From positions 496,001 to 560,000 of the forward strand of contig JASGIB010000001.1 of the NCBI GenBank assembly GCA_047602125.1: a DNA stretch of 64,000 nucleotides. The letters are read 5' to 3'. Position numbers and translations under genes: made by a program. Position 1 is the stretch's first letter, and each line of letters starts with the position of its first letter. Below are positions 50,008 through 58,345 of this stretch, piece after piece. Under the pieces are notes generated by a model, which was not told the origin of the DNA, ran no database searches, and saw only the letters and a program-made list of their open reading frames with translations. The stretch is from Pseudoluteimonas sp047602125. GTDB lineage: Bacteria; Pseudomonadota; Gammaproteobacteria; Xanthomonadales; Xanthomonadaceae.

Positions 50008-50274
50008 ATGGGCATGTTCGATTTCCTCTTCGGCGCGAAGAAGAACACCGCTTCCATCGCCAAGGACCGCCTGCGCATCATCATCGCGCAGGAACGCACC
50101 CTCGCCGGCGGCCGCGACTACCTGCCGCTGCTGCGCCAGGAACTGCTCGAGGTCATCCGCAAGTACGTCAACATCGACGCCGATGCGGTCAAGGTCGACG
50201 TGGTCAAGGAAGGCGAGCACGACATCCTCGACATCTCGGTCGCGCTGCCGGACGAACGCGCTTCGGCGGCCTGA
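50008..50274 (+). CDS. minE: Cell division topological specificity factor MinE
   Basis: An 88-residue protein. The membrane-binding N terminus MGMFDFLFG precedes the anti-MinCD helix region with KDRLRIIIAQERT (the contact helix), and the dimerisation domain follows (LPLLRQELLEVIRKYVNIDADAVKVDVVKEGEHDILDISVALP). It activates MinD ATPase and shapes the oscillation. Length and motifs are normal. The gene directly follows minD. Confidence 0.97.
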   Translation: MGMFDFLFGAKKNTASIAKDRLRIIIAQERTLAGGRDYLPLLRQELLEVIRKYVNIDADAVKVDVVKEGEHDILDISVALPDERASAA

Positions 50275-50282
50275 TCCGCGCG

Positions 50283-50786
50283 ATGCCCGGCGACGTGCTG
50301 CGCCTGTCGGATATCGCTTTCGACGATGTTTCCGCCCTGCTCGCCCGCTACGGCCTCGAACTCGTTCGCGTCGCCGACGGCGAACCGATTCCCGGCAGCT
50401 ACTGGGGCGAATGCGAAGCCGGATTGGTCGGTACGACCGTACATGCACGCAACGACACCCCGGTGCATTCGCTGCTGCATGAGGCCGCGCACCTGATCGT
50501 GCTGCCGCCCCAACGCCGGGCCGCGGTGCACACCGACGCCACCGATTCGATCGAGGAAGAAGACGCCGCGTGCGTGCTGCAGGCGTTGCTCGGCGATGCC
50601 CTACCCGGCGTCGGTCGCGAACGCGTGCTGGCCGACATGGATGCCTGGGGCTATACCTTCCGCCTCGGTTCTGCGCGCGCCTATTTCGAACGCGATGCGG
50701 AAACCGCCTGGAGCTGGCTGCAGTCGCGCGGATTGATCGATTCTCGGCGCCGGCTCCGCGTCCCGACCGACGCTATGGCGACGTAA
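50283..50786 (+). CDS. Hypothetical protein with HEAAH zinc-peptidase-like motif
   Basis: A 167-residue soluble protein that follows minE by eight bases. The centre reads TPVHSLLHEAAHLIVLPP, an HExxH motif on a predicted helix, and EEEDAACVLQALL 25 residues later offers a possible third ligand Glu, as in gluzincins. No signal peptide. Homologues appear to be confined to related bacteria as far as I can recall; function unknown. The stop overlaps the convergent kinase gene by 14 bases. Confidence 0.7.
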   Translation: MPGDVLRLSDIAFDDVSALLARYGLELVRVADGEPIPGSYWGECEAGLVGTTVHARNDTPVHSLLHEAAHLIVLPPQRRAAVHTDATDSIEEEDAACVLQALLGDALPGVGRERVLADMDAWGYTFRLGSARAYFERDAETAWSWLQSRGLIDSRRRLRVPTDAMAT

Positions 50787-52074
50787 CCGCGGACAGCGCC
50801 GCCCCGAGGTCGAGGATGGCACGAGTGCCACGCGGCGCGCGTGGTTCGATCCGAAGCGCCCAACCCATGTGTTCGCAGACGCGGGCGATCAACTCGAGGC
50901 CGATGCCGCCGCGCACCGCATCGGCATCCTCGCCGCGCGCCATGCGTGCATACAACGCGCTCACTTCCTCCGGGGACATGCCGTGCCCGGGGTCCTCGAT
51001 GTCGACCACGCCGCGCTCGTCGAGCGCGAGCGTGACGGTGCCACGGTCGCTGCTCTCGATCGCATTGCGCAGCAGGTTGCCGACCGCAGCCCGCACGATG
51101 GCCGCGGGCGCGTGCAGCGTGCACGCCGGCAGCGGCGCGATCGCAATCCCGAGTTCCTTGCCCAGGCACAGGTGGCGGTGGTCGTCGACCAGTCCCGGCA
51201 ACATGGCGTCGAGCCGGAAGGTCTCGCTGATCGAGGACAGGCGCGCGGGATCGCGCGCCAGCACCAGCAGCAGCGCGATCAGCTGCTCCACGTCGCGCGC
51301 CGTGCGCTGGATGCGCTCAAGCTGGCGACGGGCGGCTTCCGGCACGGGACCGCCATCGAGCGCGAGTTCCGCGGCGCCGGCGATGACCGCGATGGGCGTG
51401 CGCAATTCATGGCTGCTGGTGGCGATGAAGCGGCGTTCTCGCTCGATGAACCGGCGGTTGCGCTCCAGGTAGTCGTTGAGCGCGTTCGCGATCACCACCA
51501 GTTCCGAACTCGCGTTCGTCGCGGGGCGGATGCGCTGCCCGCCGCTGTCGGGTTGCAGTCGGCGAATGTCGCCAGCCATGCCCGAAAGCGGGCGCACGAG
51601 CCGCCGCAGCATCCATGCCATGCCGAGCCCGAGCAGCGCCAGCACCAGCAGGATCGCGGCGACCATCTTCAGCGACAACGCGTACTCGTTCCGCTCCAAC
51701 CCGCTGGTATCCATCACCAGCACCTGGCGCTGGCCGGCGACCGTGCGCACCAGCAGCACGTGGTCGCGCCCGCCGACGCGGACGTCGTCGTGCAGGCCGG
51801 GCTTGAACCGCGCCAGTTCAGGCGGCACCGGGCTGTCGCTGTTCGCGCCGTACAGCCGCACGCCCTCGATGTCGCGCCACCGGTAGCCGGGATCTTCCGC
51901 GCGGCGTCGGTCGAAGTGGTCGATCTCCGAATGCAGCATCGTCTTCCAGACCACGCGCTCGGCATGTTCGTTGATCGAATTCCCCAGCGCGACCACCACC
52001 GCCGACAACAACAGCATGTACAGCACCACCCACAGGGTGATGCGCAGGCTGAGGCTGCGTTCAGAGGCCGCCAC
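50773..52074 (-). CDS. Sensor histidine kinase, OmpR-partner type
   Basis: A 433-residue kinase. Helix 1 (SLSLRITLWVVLYMLLLSAVVVAL), a periplasmic sensor of about 120 residues, helix 2 (LKMVAAILLVLALLGLGMAWML), then HAMP. The dimerisation box is RRFIATSSHELRTPIAV; the ATP domain has NLLRNAIESS, DPGHGMS and GGIGLELIARV. The GTG at 52074 lies inside the response-regulator gene (14-base overlap). A PAP2 phosphatase gene runs divergently upstream, which suggests control of lipid A or envelope changes. The signal is unknown. Confidence 0.9.
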   Translation of the reverse strand: MAASERSLSLRITLWVVLYMLLLSAVVVALGNSINEHAERVVWKTMLHSEIDHFDRRRAEDPGYRWRDIEGVRLYGANSDSPVPPELARFKPGLHDDVRVGGRDHVLLVRTVAGQRQVLVMDTSGLERNEYALSLKMVAAILLVLALLGLGMAWMLRRLVRPLSGMAGDIRRLQPDSGGQRIRPATNASSELVVIANALNDYLERNRRFIERERRFIATSSHELRTPIAVIAGAAELALDGGPVPEAARRQLERIQRTARDVEQLIALLLVLARDPARLSSISETFRLDAMLPGLVDDHRHLCLGKELGIAIAPLPACTLHAPAAIVRAAVGNLLRNAIESSDRGTVTLALDERGVVDIEDPGHGMSPEEVSALYARMARGEDADAVRGGIGLELIARVCEHMGWALRIEPRAPRGTRAILDLGAALSAVTSP

Positions 52075-52765
52075 GCAGTTCCCCCGGCGGAACGAGGCGG
52101 TAGCCGATCCGCGGCAGGGTGCGGAGCAGCTTGTCCGCGAACGGTGCGTCGATGATGCGCCGCAGGTCGTAGACGTGCGAACGCAGCATGTCGCGGTCCG
52201 GCGCATCGTCGCCCCACAGCGCATGTTCCAGTTGTTCGCGCGGAACCACCGCGGGACTGGCACGCATCAATGTTTCCAACAGTTTGCGGCACGCCGGATA
52301 CAGGTGCAGCAGCCCTTCGCCGCGCCGCACCTCCTGCGTGTCGAGGTCGAAGCGCAGGTCGTGCACCTGCAGCACGCGCCTGCGCGCGCGCACGGCCGAC
52401 CGCGCGAGCAGCGCCTCGAGCCGCGCCTCCAGCTCCAGCAACGCGAACGGCTTGACCAGGTAATCGTCGGCTCCGGCGCGCAACCCCTGCACCTTGTCCG
52501 GCAATTCCCCGCGCGCAGTAAGCATGATCACCGGCACGTCCAGGCCGTGTTCCCCGCGCAGCCTGTACAGGAATTCCGGCCCGTCCATGCGCGGCAGCAT
52601 CCAGTCGAGCACGATCGCGTCATAGGGCTGGCTCGTCGCGAGGTGCAGGCCGACCACGCCATCCGGCGCCGCATCGAGCACGTGGCCGCGCGCCTCGAAG
52701 TAACCGAACAGGTTCGCGACCAGTTCGCGGTTGTCCTCGACCACAAGCAATCGCACCTTCGCCAC
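52061..52765 (-). CDS. OmpR-family response regulator
   Basis: A 234-residue regulator. Receiver: E10-D11, phosphoacceptor D54 in AIVLDWMLPRMDG, VIMLTARGE and YLVKPFALLELEARL. The DNA-binding domain has REQLEHALWGDD, LRSHVYDLRRIID and ends TLPRIGYRLVPP. Two GTG codons (52765, 52756) can start it; I chose the first. It is coupled to the kinase gene and divergent from the PAP2 gene 113 bases away. The shape resembles PmrA/ColR-type envelope regulators, but identity is not proven. Confidence 0.9.
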   Translation of the reverse strand: MAKVRLLVVEDNRELVANLFGYFEARGHVLDAAPDGVVGLHLATSQPYDAIVLDWMLPRMDGPEFLYRLRGEHGLDVPVIMLTARGELPDKVQGLRAGADDYLVKPFALLELEARLEALLARSAVRARRRVLQVHDLRFDLDTQEVRRGEGLLHLYPACRKLLETLMRASPAVVPREQLEHALWGDDAPDRDMLRSHVYDLRRIIDAPFADKLLRTLPRIGYRLVPPGELRGGL

Positions 52766-52878
52766 ATCCCGTCGAATCGCACTGGCGGGCAGTGTACGAG
52801 CCGATCCCTGCACCGGCTCCGACCGCTTTCCGACACCGCCAGGACCACCATCCCGCGGCCACGGAACGGAATGCCGCC

Positions 52879-53733
52879 TTGTCCAGACTCCACGCCCGGA
52901 TCCTGCCGCTGCCGCGCCTTGCGGCGACGCAGCAGGCCATCGATCCGGGCCGGCGACGGCATGCCGGGTGGCTGCGTTCGCCGGTCTTGGCGCCGTTGCT
53001 CGCACTGGCGCTGGCCACGCTGGTCCTGGTGCCGCTAGGCGGCGACCGCTGGATCGCCGATCGCATCTTCGCCGCGGAAGGCGCGCGCTGGGCGTTGCGC
53101 GACAGTTTCGTACTGGTCCGCATCGTGCATGCCGGCGGCAAGGCGTCGAGCGCGCTCGCCTGGCTATGCGCGTTGGCAATGGCCATGCTGACGGCGATCC
53201 ACGCGCAGTGGAAGCCATTGCGCCATCCTTTGCTGGTGTTGCTGGCGTCGGTCGCCGTTTCTACGTTGATCGTATCCTCGCTGAAGCACCTGACCGGCAT
53301 GGACTGTCCATGGGATGCCGCCGCCTATGGTGGCCAACACCCGTATTTCACCCTGCTGCAAGCGCGGCCTGCGGGAATCAGGCCCAGCGGCTGCTTTCCG
53401 GCCGGCCAGGCCAGCGCCGGCTATGCATGGGTGGCGCTGTATTTCTTCTTCGCCCGCGTGCGCCCGCAATGGCGGCGCATGGGATTGGCCATCGGCATCG
53501 GCGCCGGTGCAGTGCTCGGCGTCGCCCAGCAACTGCGCGGCGCGCACTATCTCTCGCATGACGTGTGGACGCTGGCGATTTGCTGGTTCGTGGCGTTGGG
53601 TTTGCACTGGCTCTCCGTCCGCTTGATGCTGGCGCGCGCGGCGCTTGCGGTGCATCGCGACGTCCAGGCCGCGATTCGCCGCGACGCATCGCCAGCAGGC
53701 GCAACCCTGCGCCCCGGCGACGGCAAGGCGTGA
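52879..53733 (+). CDS. PAP2-family membrane protein, divergent phosphatase motif
   Basis: About 284 residues with five or six hydrophobic helices. PAP2-like motifs are LKHLTGMDCPWD, then GCFPAGQASAGY and RGAHYLSHDVWT. This is the Cys-Pro-Trp subgroup of membrane PAP2 proteins. The second motif normally has a catalytic His (GH), but here the codon is CAG (Gln), confirmed in the bases at 53407-53409. Activity is therefore in doubt. The start is uncertain: TTG 52879 with GGA eight bases before it, or GTG 52792. A two-component system lies divergent. Confidence 0.75.
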   Translation: MSRLHARILPLPRLAATQQAIDPGRRRHAGWLRSPVLAPLLALALATLVLVPLGGDRWIADRIFAAEGARWALRDSFVLVRIVHAGGKASSALAWLCALAMAMLTAIHAQWKPLRHPLLVLLASVAVSTLIVSSLKHLTGMDCPWDAAAYGGQHPYFTLLQARPAGIRPSGCFPAGQASAGYAWVALYFFFARVRPQWRRMGLAIGIGAGAVLGVAQQLRGAHYLSHDVWTLAICWFVALGLHWLSVRLMLARAALAVHRDVQAAIRRDASPAGATLRPGDGKA

Positions 53734-53810
53734 TCCATCCGCACTTGCGGCCGCGTCGCGGCGCGGACTAGCCTCGGGATTCCTGCGCTTCGCGCCATTG
53801 GGGAATCCAC

Positions 53811-55805
53811 GTGAACCATCGCCACGCATTGCTCGCGCTCGCCGTCGCCGCGGGCGCGCTGTCCACAGCCTGCACGCGCACGCCTTCGCCCACGCCGCAG
53901 GCGGTCACGCCGGCGCACGCCGCGAATGCGCCGGCCGACGAGACCGCGGACCAGTTCGTCGCGCGCGTCAACGCCGAATTCAAGGCGATGTACCCCGAGC
54001 TCACCGCCGCGCAGTGGATTTCGTCCACCTACATCAACGACGACAGCCAGTTGCTCGCGTCGAAGGCGAACGAGCGCTTCCTCACCCAGGTGAAGTCCTG
54101 GATCGACCAGGCGCGGAAATTCGAAGGCAAGCCGATGTCGCCCGAATCCGCGCGCGCGATCATGCTGCTCAAGCTCGGCAACCCGCTACCGCCGCCGAAC
54201 GACCCCAGGGACCTGTCCGAACTGACGAAGATCGCCGCGAAGATGGAAGGCGACTACGGCGCGGGCAGCTACTGCACGAAACAGGGCGATGCCCAGCACT
54301 GCCGCCAGTTGGGCGAACTCGAGGACGTGCTGCGCACCAGCCGCGACTACAACGCCCAGCTCGATGCATGGGCCGGCTGGCACAGCGTCGCCAAGCCGAT
54401 GCGCAAGGATTACCAGCGCTTCGCCGAACTGGCGAACGAAGGCGCGAAGGACATGGGCTTCGCCGACGCCGGGGAGTTGTGGCGTTCCGGCTACGACATG
54501 CCGCCGGCGCAGCTCGCGACCGAAACCGACCGCCTCTGGACCCAGGTCAAGCCGCTGTACGAACAACTGCATTGCTACGCACGTTCGCGGCTCGATGCGA
54601 AATACGGCAAGGACAAGGGCGAAGTCGCCGGCGGCATGCTGCCCGCGCACCTGATGGGCAACATGTGGCAGCAGGACTGGGGCAACCTGTGGGACATCCT
54701 GCAGCCGTACCCGGGCGCCGGCAGCCTGGACGTCACCGGGGCCCTCGAGCGGCAATACCGCCAGGACCTGTCCTCCGAAATCGCGAAGCAGGACGCGTTG
54801 CCCGGCGACGAACGCAGCGAGGACGCGCGCCGCGCCGCGCAGCTCGACATCGCGAAGCAGATGACCGAACGCGCGCAGGATTTCTACGTCTCGCTCGGCA
54901 TGCCGAAGCTTCCTGCCAGCTACTGGGACAAGACGCAGTTCATCAAGCCGCGCGACCGCGACGTGGTCTGCCACGCCAGCGCGTGGGACATGAACATGGA
55001 CGGAGACGTGCGCACCAAGATGTGCATCAAGCCGAACGAGGAGGATTTCACCACCATCTACCACGAGCTCGGCCACGTCTATTACTACCTTGCCTACAAC
55101 AAGCTGCCGCCGCTGTTCCAGCAGGGCGCGCACGACGGCTTCCACGAGGCCATCGGCGACACCATCGTGCTGGCGATGACGCCCGATTACCTGCATTCCA
55201 TCGGCCTCGTCGGCGAACAGCAGCAGAGCCGCGAGGCGCTGGTGAACTCGCAGATGCGCATGGCGCTGGCCAAGGTGGCGTTCCTTCCGTTCGGCCTGAT
55301 GATCGATCGCTGGCGCTGGGGCGTGTTCGACGGTTCGATCAAGCCTTCGCAATACAACAAGGCCTGGTGGGACCTGAAGGCGAAGTACCAGGGCGTGGCG
55401 CCGATCGCGCCGCGCGGCGAGGACTTCTTCGATCCGGGCGCGAAGTACCACGTACCGGGGAACACGCCCTACACGCGCTACTTTCTCGCCGACATCCTGC
55501 AGTTCCAGTTCTACAAGGCGCTGTGCGATACCGCCGGCTACAAGGGCCCGCTGTACGAATGCAGCTTCTACGGCAACAAGGAGGCCGGGGCGAAGTTCGA
55601 GGCGATGCTCGCCAGGGGCGCGAGCCAGCCATGGCCGGCGACGCTGAAGGAACTCACCGGCGGCGACAGGATGGACGCCACGCCGATCCTGGAATACTTC
55701 GCGCCGCTGCAGGATTGGCTGAAACAGCAGAACGCGGGGCAGCAGTGCGGCTGGGATCCGAACGCCATCGCCGCCGCGAGCGCGCCCGCGACCAGGACGA
55801 ACTGA
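53811..55805 (+). CDS. M2-family peptidyl-dipeptidase (bacterial angiotensin-converting enzyme homologue)
   Basis: A 664-residue zinc dipeptidyl carboxypeptidase. GTG start; lipoprotein signal with lipobox LSTAC, so it is probably membrane-anchored in the periplasm. The catalytic site is H418-E-L-G-H422 within TIYHELGHVYYYLAY, and the third ligand is E446 in DGFHEAIGDT. The surrounding substrate-binding stretches (for example QDWGNLWDILQPYPG and PGNTPYTRYFLADILQFQFYKALC) follow the animal ACE order. Xanthomonas has a characterised homologue (XcACE). The bacterial substrate is unknown. A terminator follows. Confidence 0.95.
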   Translation: MNHRHALLALAVAAGALSTACTRTPSPTPQAVTPAHAANAPADETADQFVARVNAEFKAMYPELTAAQWISSTYINDDSQLLASKANERFLTQVKSWIDQARKFEGKPMSPESARAIMLLKLGNPLPPPNDPRDLSELTKIAAKMEGDYGAGSYCTKQGDAQHCRQLGELEDVLRTSRDYNAQLDAWAGWHSVAKPMRKDYQRFAELANEGAKDMGFADAGELWRSGYDMPPAQLATETDRLWTQVKPLYEQLHCYARSRLDAKYGKDKGEVAGGMLPAHLMGNMWQQDWGNLWDILQPYPGAGSLDVTGALERQYRQDLSSEIAKQDALPGDERSEDARRAAQLDIAKQMTERAQDFYVSLGMPKLPASYWDKTQFIKPRDRDVVCHASAWDMNMDGDVRTKMCIKPNEEDFTTIYHELGHVYYYLAYNKLPPLFQQGAHDGFHEAIGDTIVLAMTPDYLHSIGLVGEQQQSREALVNSQMRMALAKVAFLPFGLMIDRWRWGVFDGSIKPSQYNKAWWDLKAKYQGVAPIAPRGEDFFDPGAKYHVPGNTPYTRYFLADILQFQFYKALCDTAGYKGPLYECSFYGNKEAGAKFEAMLARGASQPWPATLKELTGGDRMDATPILEYFAPLQDWLKQQNAGQQCGWDPNAIAAASAPATRTN

Positions 55806-55824
55806 CCCGGAATGACGGGACGGG

Positions 55825-55846
55825 AAGGCCGGCGCAAGCCGGCCTT
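55825..55846 (+). terminator. Rho-independent terminator after the M2 peptidase
   Basis: AAGGCCGGC and GCCGGCCTT form a 9-base stem around GCAA. The T run is short (TTCTGCGTTT). Confidence 0.75.
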
Positions 55847-55881
55847 CTGCGTTTGCGCCCGGGCCGCGCCATACTCCGCCC

Positions 55882-56952
55882 ATGGACGACCTCGCCCCGC
55901 AACCCGCCGCGACCGCGACCGCATTGCCGGCGCGGTTCTACGTCGAGCCGGCGATGGCCGGCATCGACCGCGCCGAGATCTTCGACCGCGCCTGGCAACT
56001 GGTCGCGCACGTGTCGCAGCTGCGCGGCACCGGGGACCATGTCGTCGCGAACCTCGGCGGATTGCCGGCGATCGCGGTACGCGGCGAGGACGGGGCGATC
56101 CGCGTGTTCCACAACGTCTGCCGGCACCGCGCCGGGCCCATCGCGCAATGCGACGGCCTCGGGGCGAAGGCGCTGCGCTGCCGCTACCACGGCTGGACCT
56201 ACACGCTGCAAGGCCAGCTGCGTTCCGCGCCGGAAATGAAGGATGCGGTGGATTTCGACGTCGCGGACATCCGCCTGCCGCAACTCGCGGTGAAGGTCTG
56301 GCAGGGCATGGTGTTCGCCGCGGTCGACGAGGCGAACGCGCCGGCGTTCGAGGAATTCGTCGCAGGCATCGACGCGCGGCTCGGCGCGGATCGCGGGCTG
56401 GAGCATTACGGCAACCACCACCGCGCCAGCTACGACATCGACTGCAACTGGAAGGTCTACGTCGACAACTACCTCGAGGGCTACCACGTCCCGCACGTGC
56501 ACCCCGGGTTGAACAAGCTGCTGGATTACCGCAGCTACCGCACCGAACTGATGCGCTGGCATTCGCTGCAGTGGAGCCCGCTCGAAAGCGATGCATCGCT
56601 GTACGGCAACGGCGATGCGCTGTACTACTGGCTGTGGCCGAACACGATGTTGAACATCCTTCCCGGGCGCTTGCAGACCAATACCGTGGTTCCGATCGGC
56701 GTGGATCGTTGCCGCGTGATCTTCGACAGTTATTACGCGCCCGGCGCTGACGACGCGAAGCGCGATGCCGACCTCGACTTCAGCGACGAAGTACAGCACG
56801 AGGACCTCGGCATCTGCGAAGACGTGCAGCGCGGCTTCGCCTCGGGAAGCTACGTGCCGGGACGGTTGAATCCGCTGCGCGAAACCGGCGTGCATCATTT
56901 CCACGAATTGCTGCGCGCGGCGTATCGCATGGCCGCTGCCGATCCTGTCTAG
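55882..56952 (+). CDS. Rieske-type aromatic ring-hydroxylating oxygenase, alpha subunit
   Basis: A 356-residue oxygenase subunit. The Rieske [2Fe-2S] ligands are C-R-H in NVCRHRAGP and C-R-Y-H in LRCRYHGWTY. The mononuclear iron site is NYLEGYHVPHVHPGL with two histidines, plus Asp further on. The overall sequence resembles the subgroup that attacks quaternary amines (choline monooxygenase, GbcA, carnitine CntA). The electron-supplying reductase is not nearby. It precedes an amino-acid/amine permease by 32 bases, so uptake and oxidation of an amine is plausible. Confidence 0.9.
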   Translation: MDDLAPQPAATATALPARFYVEPAMAGIDRAEIFDRAWQLVAHVSQLRGTGDHVVANLGGLPAIAVRGEDGAIRVFHNVCRHRAGPIAQCDGLGAKALRCRYHGWTYTLQGQLRSAPEMKDAVDFDVADIRLPQLAVKVWQGMVFAAVDEANAPAFEEFVAGIDARLGADRGLEHYGNHHRASYDIDCNWKVYVDNYLEGYHVPHVHPGLNKLLDYRSYRTELMRWHSLQWSPLESDASLYGNGDALYYWLWPNTMLNILPGRLQTNTVVPIGVDRCRVIFDSYYAPGADDAKRDADLDFSDEVQHEDLGICEDVQRGFASGSYVPGRLNPLRETGVHHFHELLRAAYRMAAADPV

Positions 56953-56984
56953 CGTTCGCTTTCGAAAATCCGGGGGGATTCCAC

Positions 56985-58286
56985 ATGCCGATCGAGCCGC
57001 GCGAATCGCCCGACCAGGCTGCGCACCATACGCGCCCGCTCGGGCCATGGATGGCGACCGCGCTCGTGGTCGGCAGCATGATCGGCAGCGGCCTGTTCCT
57101 GTTGCCCGCGTCGATGGCCCAATACGGCGGCGTCAGCCTGCTCGGCTGGGGCATCACCCTGGCCGGCTCGCTGGCGTTGGCGTGGACTTTCGCCAGGCTG
57201 GCGATGCGCTGGCCACAGACCGGCGGACCGTACGTGTTCGCGCGCAATGCCTTCGGCGACGCGCCGGGATTCTTCGTCGCGTGGAGCTACTGGATCTCGA
57301 TCTGGTGCGGCAATGCCGCGATCGCGGTGGCCTTCGCCGGCAGCGTGGGCGCATTGTTCCCCGCGGCCACGGCCACGCCGTTGCGCGCGGCCGCGCTTGC
57401 GCTCGGCGGACTGTGGTTCTGCGCCGGCGTGAACCTCGTGGGCGTGCGCGAGGCCGGTCGCATGCAATTGCTGCTGACCATCCTCAAGTTCGTGCCCCTG
57501 CTGCTGTTCGCCTGCATCGCGGTGTGGTTCGTCGATCCCGGCCGCTTCGTCCCCTTCAACCCGAGCGGCGAATCGCTGCCGGGCGCGATCAACGCCACCG
57601 TCGCGCTGGCGCTGTTCGCATTGTGCGGGGTGGAGGTCGCGACCATCCCGGCCGGCGCCATCGACCAACCCGAGCGCACGATTCCGCGCGCCACCATGCT
57701 CGGCACCCTGCTCGCCGGCGTGGTGACCGTGCTTGCGGTCACCGCGGTGATGGGAATCATGCCGGCCGAGGCATTGAAGCAGTCCTCCGCGCCCATGGCC
57801 GATGCCGCGCGCATGTTGTGGGGCCCTTGGGCTGGCACCGGCATCGCGATGGTCGCCGCGATTTCCTGCCTCGGCGCATTGAACGGCTGGGTGCTGCTGT
57901 CCGCGCAGATTCCGTTCGCCGCCGCCCGCGATGGTTTGATGCCGAAACCCTTCACCGTGCTCGACAAGGGCGGCACGCCCGTGGTCGGGCTGCTCGCGAG
58001 CAGCGTGCTTGCCTCGCTGCTGATCGGCGCGAATTTCAGCCGCTCCCTGGTGCAGTTGTTCACCTTCTCGATCCTGCTCTCGACCGCGGCCATCCTGCTG
58101 CCCTATCTCGTGGACAGCGCGGCGTGGCTGTGGCGCGGCGAACGCAAGGGGCGCCTGGTCGCGCTGTTCGCCCTTGCCTACAGCATCTACGCGCTGATCG
58201 GCACCGGTAGCGAGGCCCTGCTCTGGGGCGCGGTGCTGCTGCTGGCCGGGCTTCCGGTCTATCTCTGGATGCGGCGCAAGGCCTGA
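56985..58286 (+). CDS. APC-superfamily amino acid/amine permease
   Basis: A 433-residue transporter with about twelve hydrophobic helices. The first helix carries VVGSMIGSGLFLLPASM, the unwound glycine-rich substrate segment of APC transporters, and helix 6 has ALFALCGVEVATIPAGAI. Resemblance is to the AdiC/PotE/arginine-agmatine group. Substrate is uncertain; an amine would fit the preceding Rieske gene. The upstream site contains GGGGGG nine bases before the ATG. Confidence 0.88.
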   Translation: MPIEPRESPDQAAHHTRPLGPWMATALVVGSMIGSGLFLLPASMAQYGGVSLLGWGITLAGSLALAWTFARLAMRWPQTGGPYVFARNAFGDAPGFFVAWSYWISIWCGNAAIAVAFAGSVGALFPAATATPLRAAALALGGLWFCAGVNLVGVREAGRMQLLLTILKFVPLLLFACIAVWFVDPGRFVPFNPSGESLPGAINATVALALFALCGVEVATIPAGAIDQPERTIPRATMLGTLLAGVVTVLAVTAVMGIMPAEALKQSSAPMADAARMLWGPWAGTGIAMVAAISCLGALNGWVLLSAQIPFAAARDGLMPKPFTVLDKGGTPVVGLLASSVLASLLIGANFSRSLVQLFTFSILLSTAAILLPYLVDSAAWLWRGERKGRLVALFALAYSIYALIGTGSEALLWGAVLLLAGLPVYLWMRRKA

Positions 58287-58345
58287 CCCCGATCCGCGTC
58301 GTTTCGCGTTTCCACTTGCACCAACATTCCGCCGCGGAGAACGCC

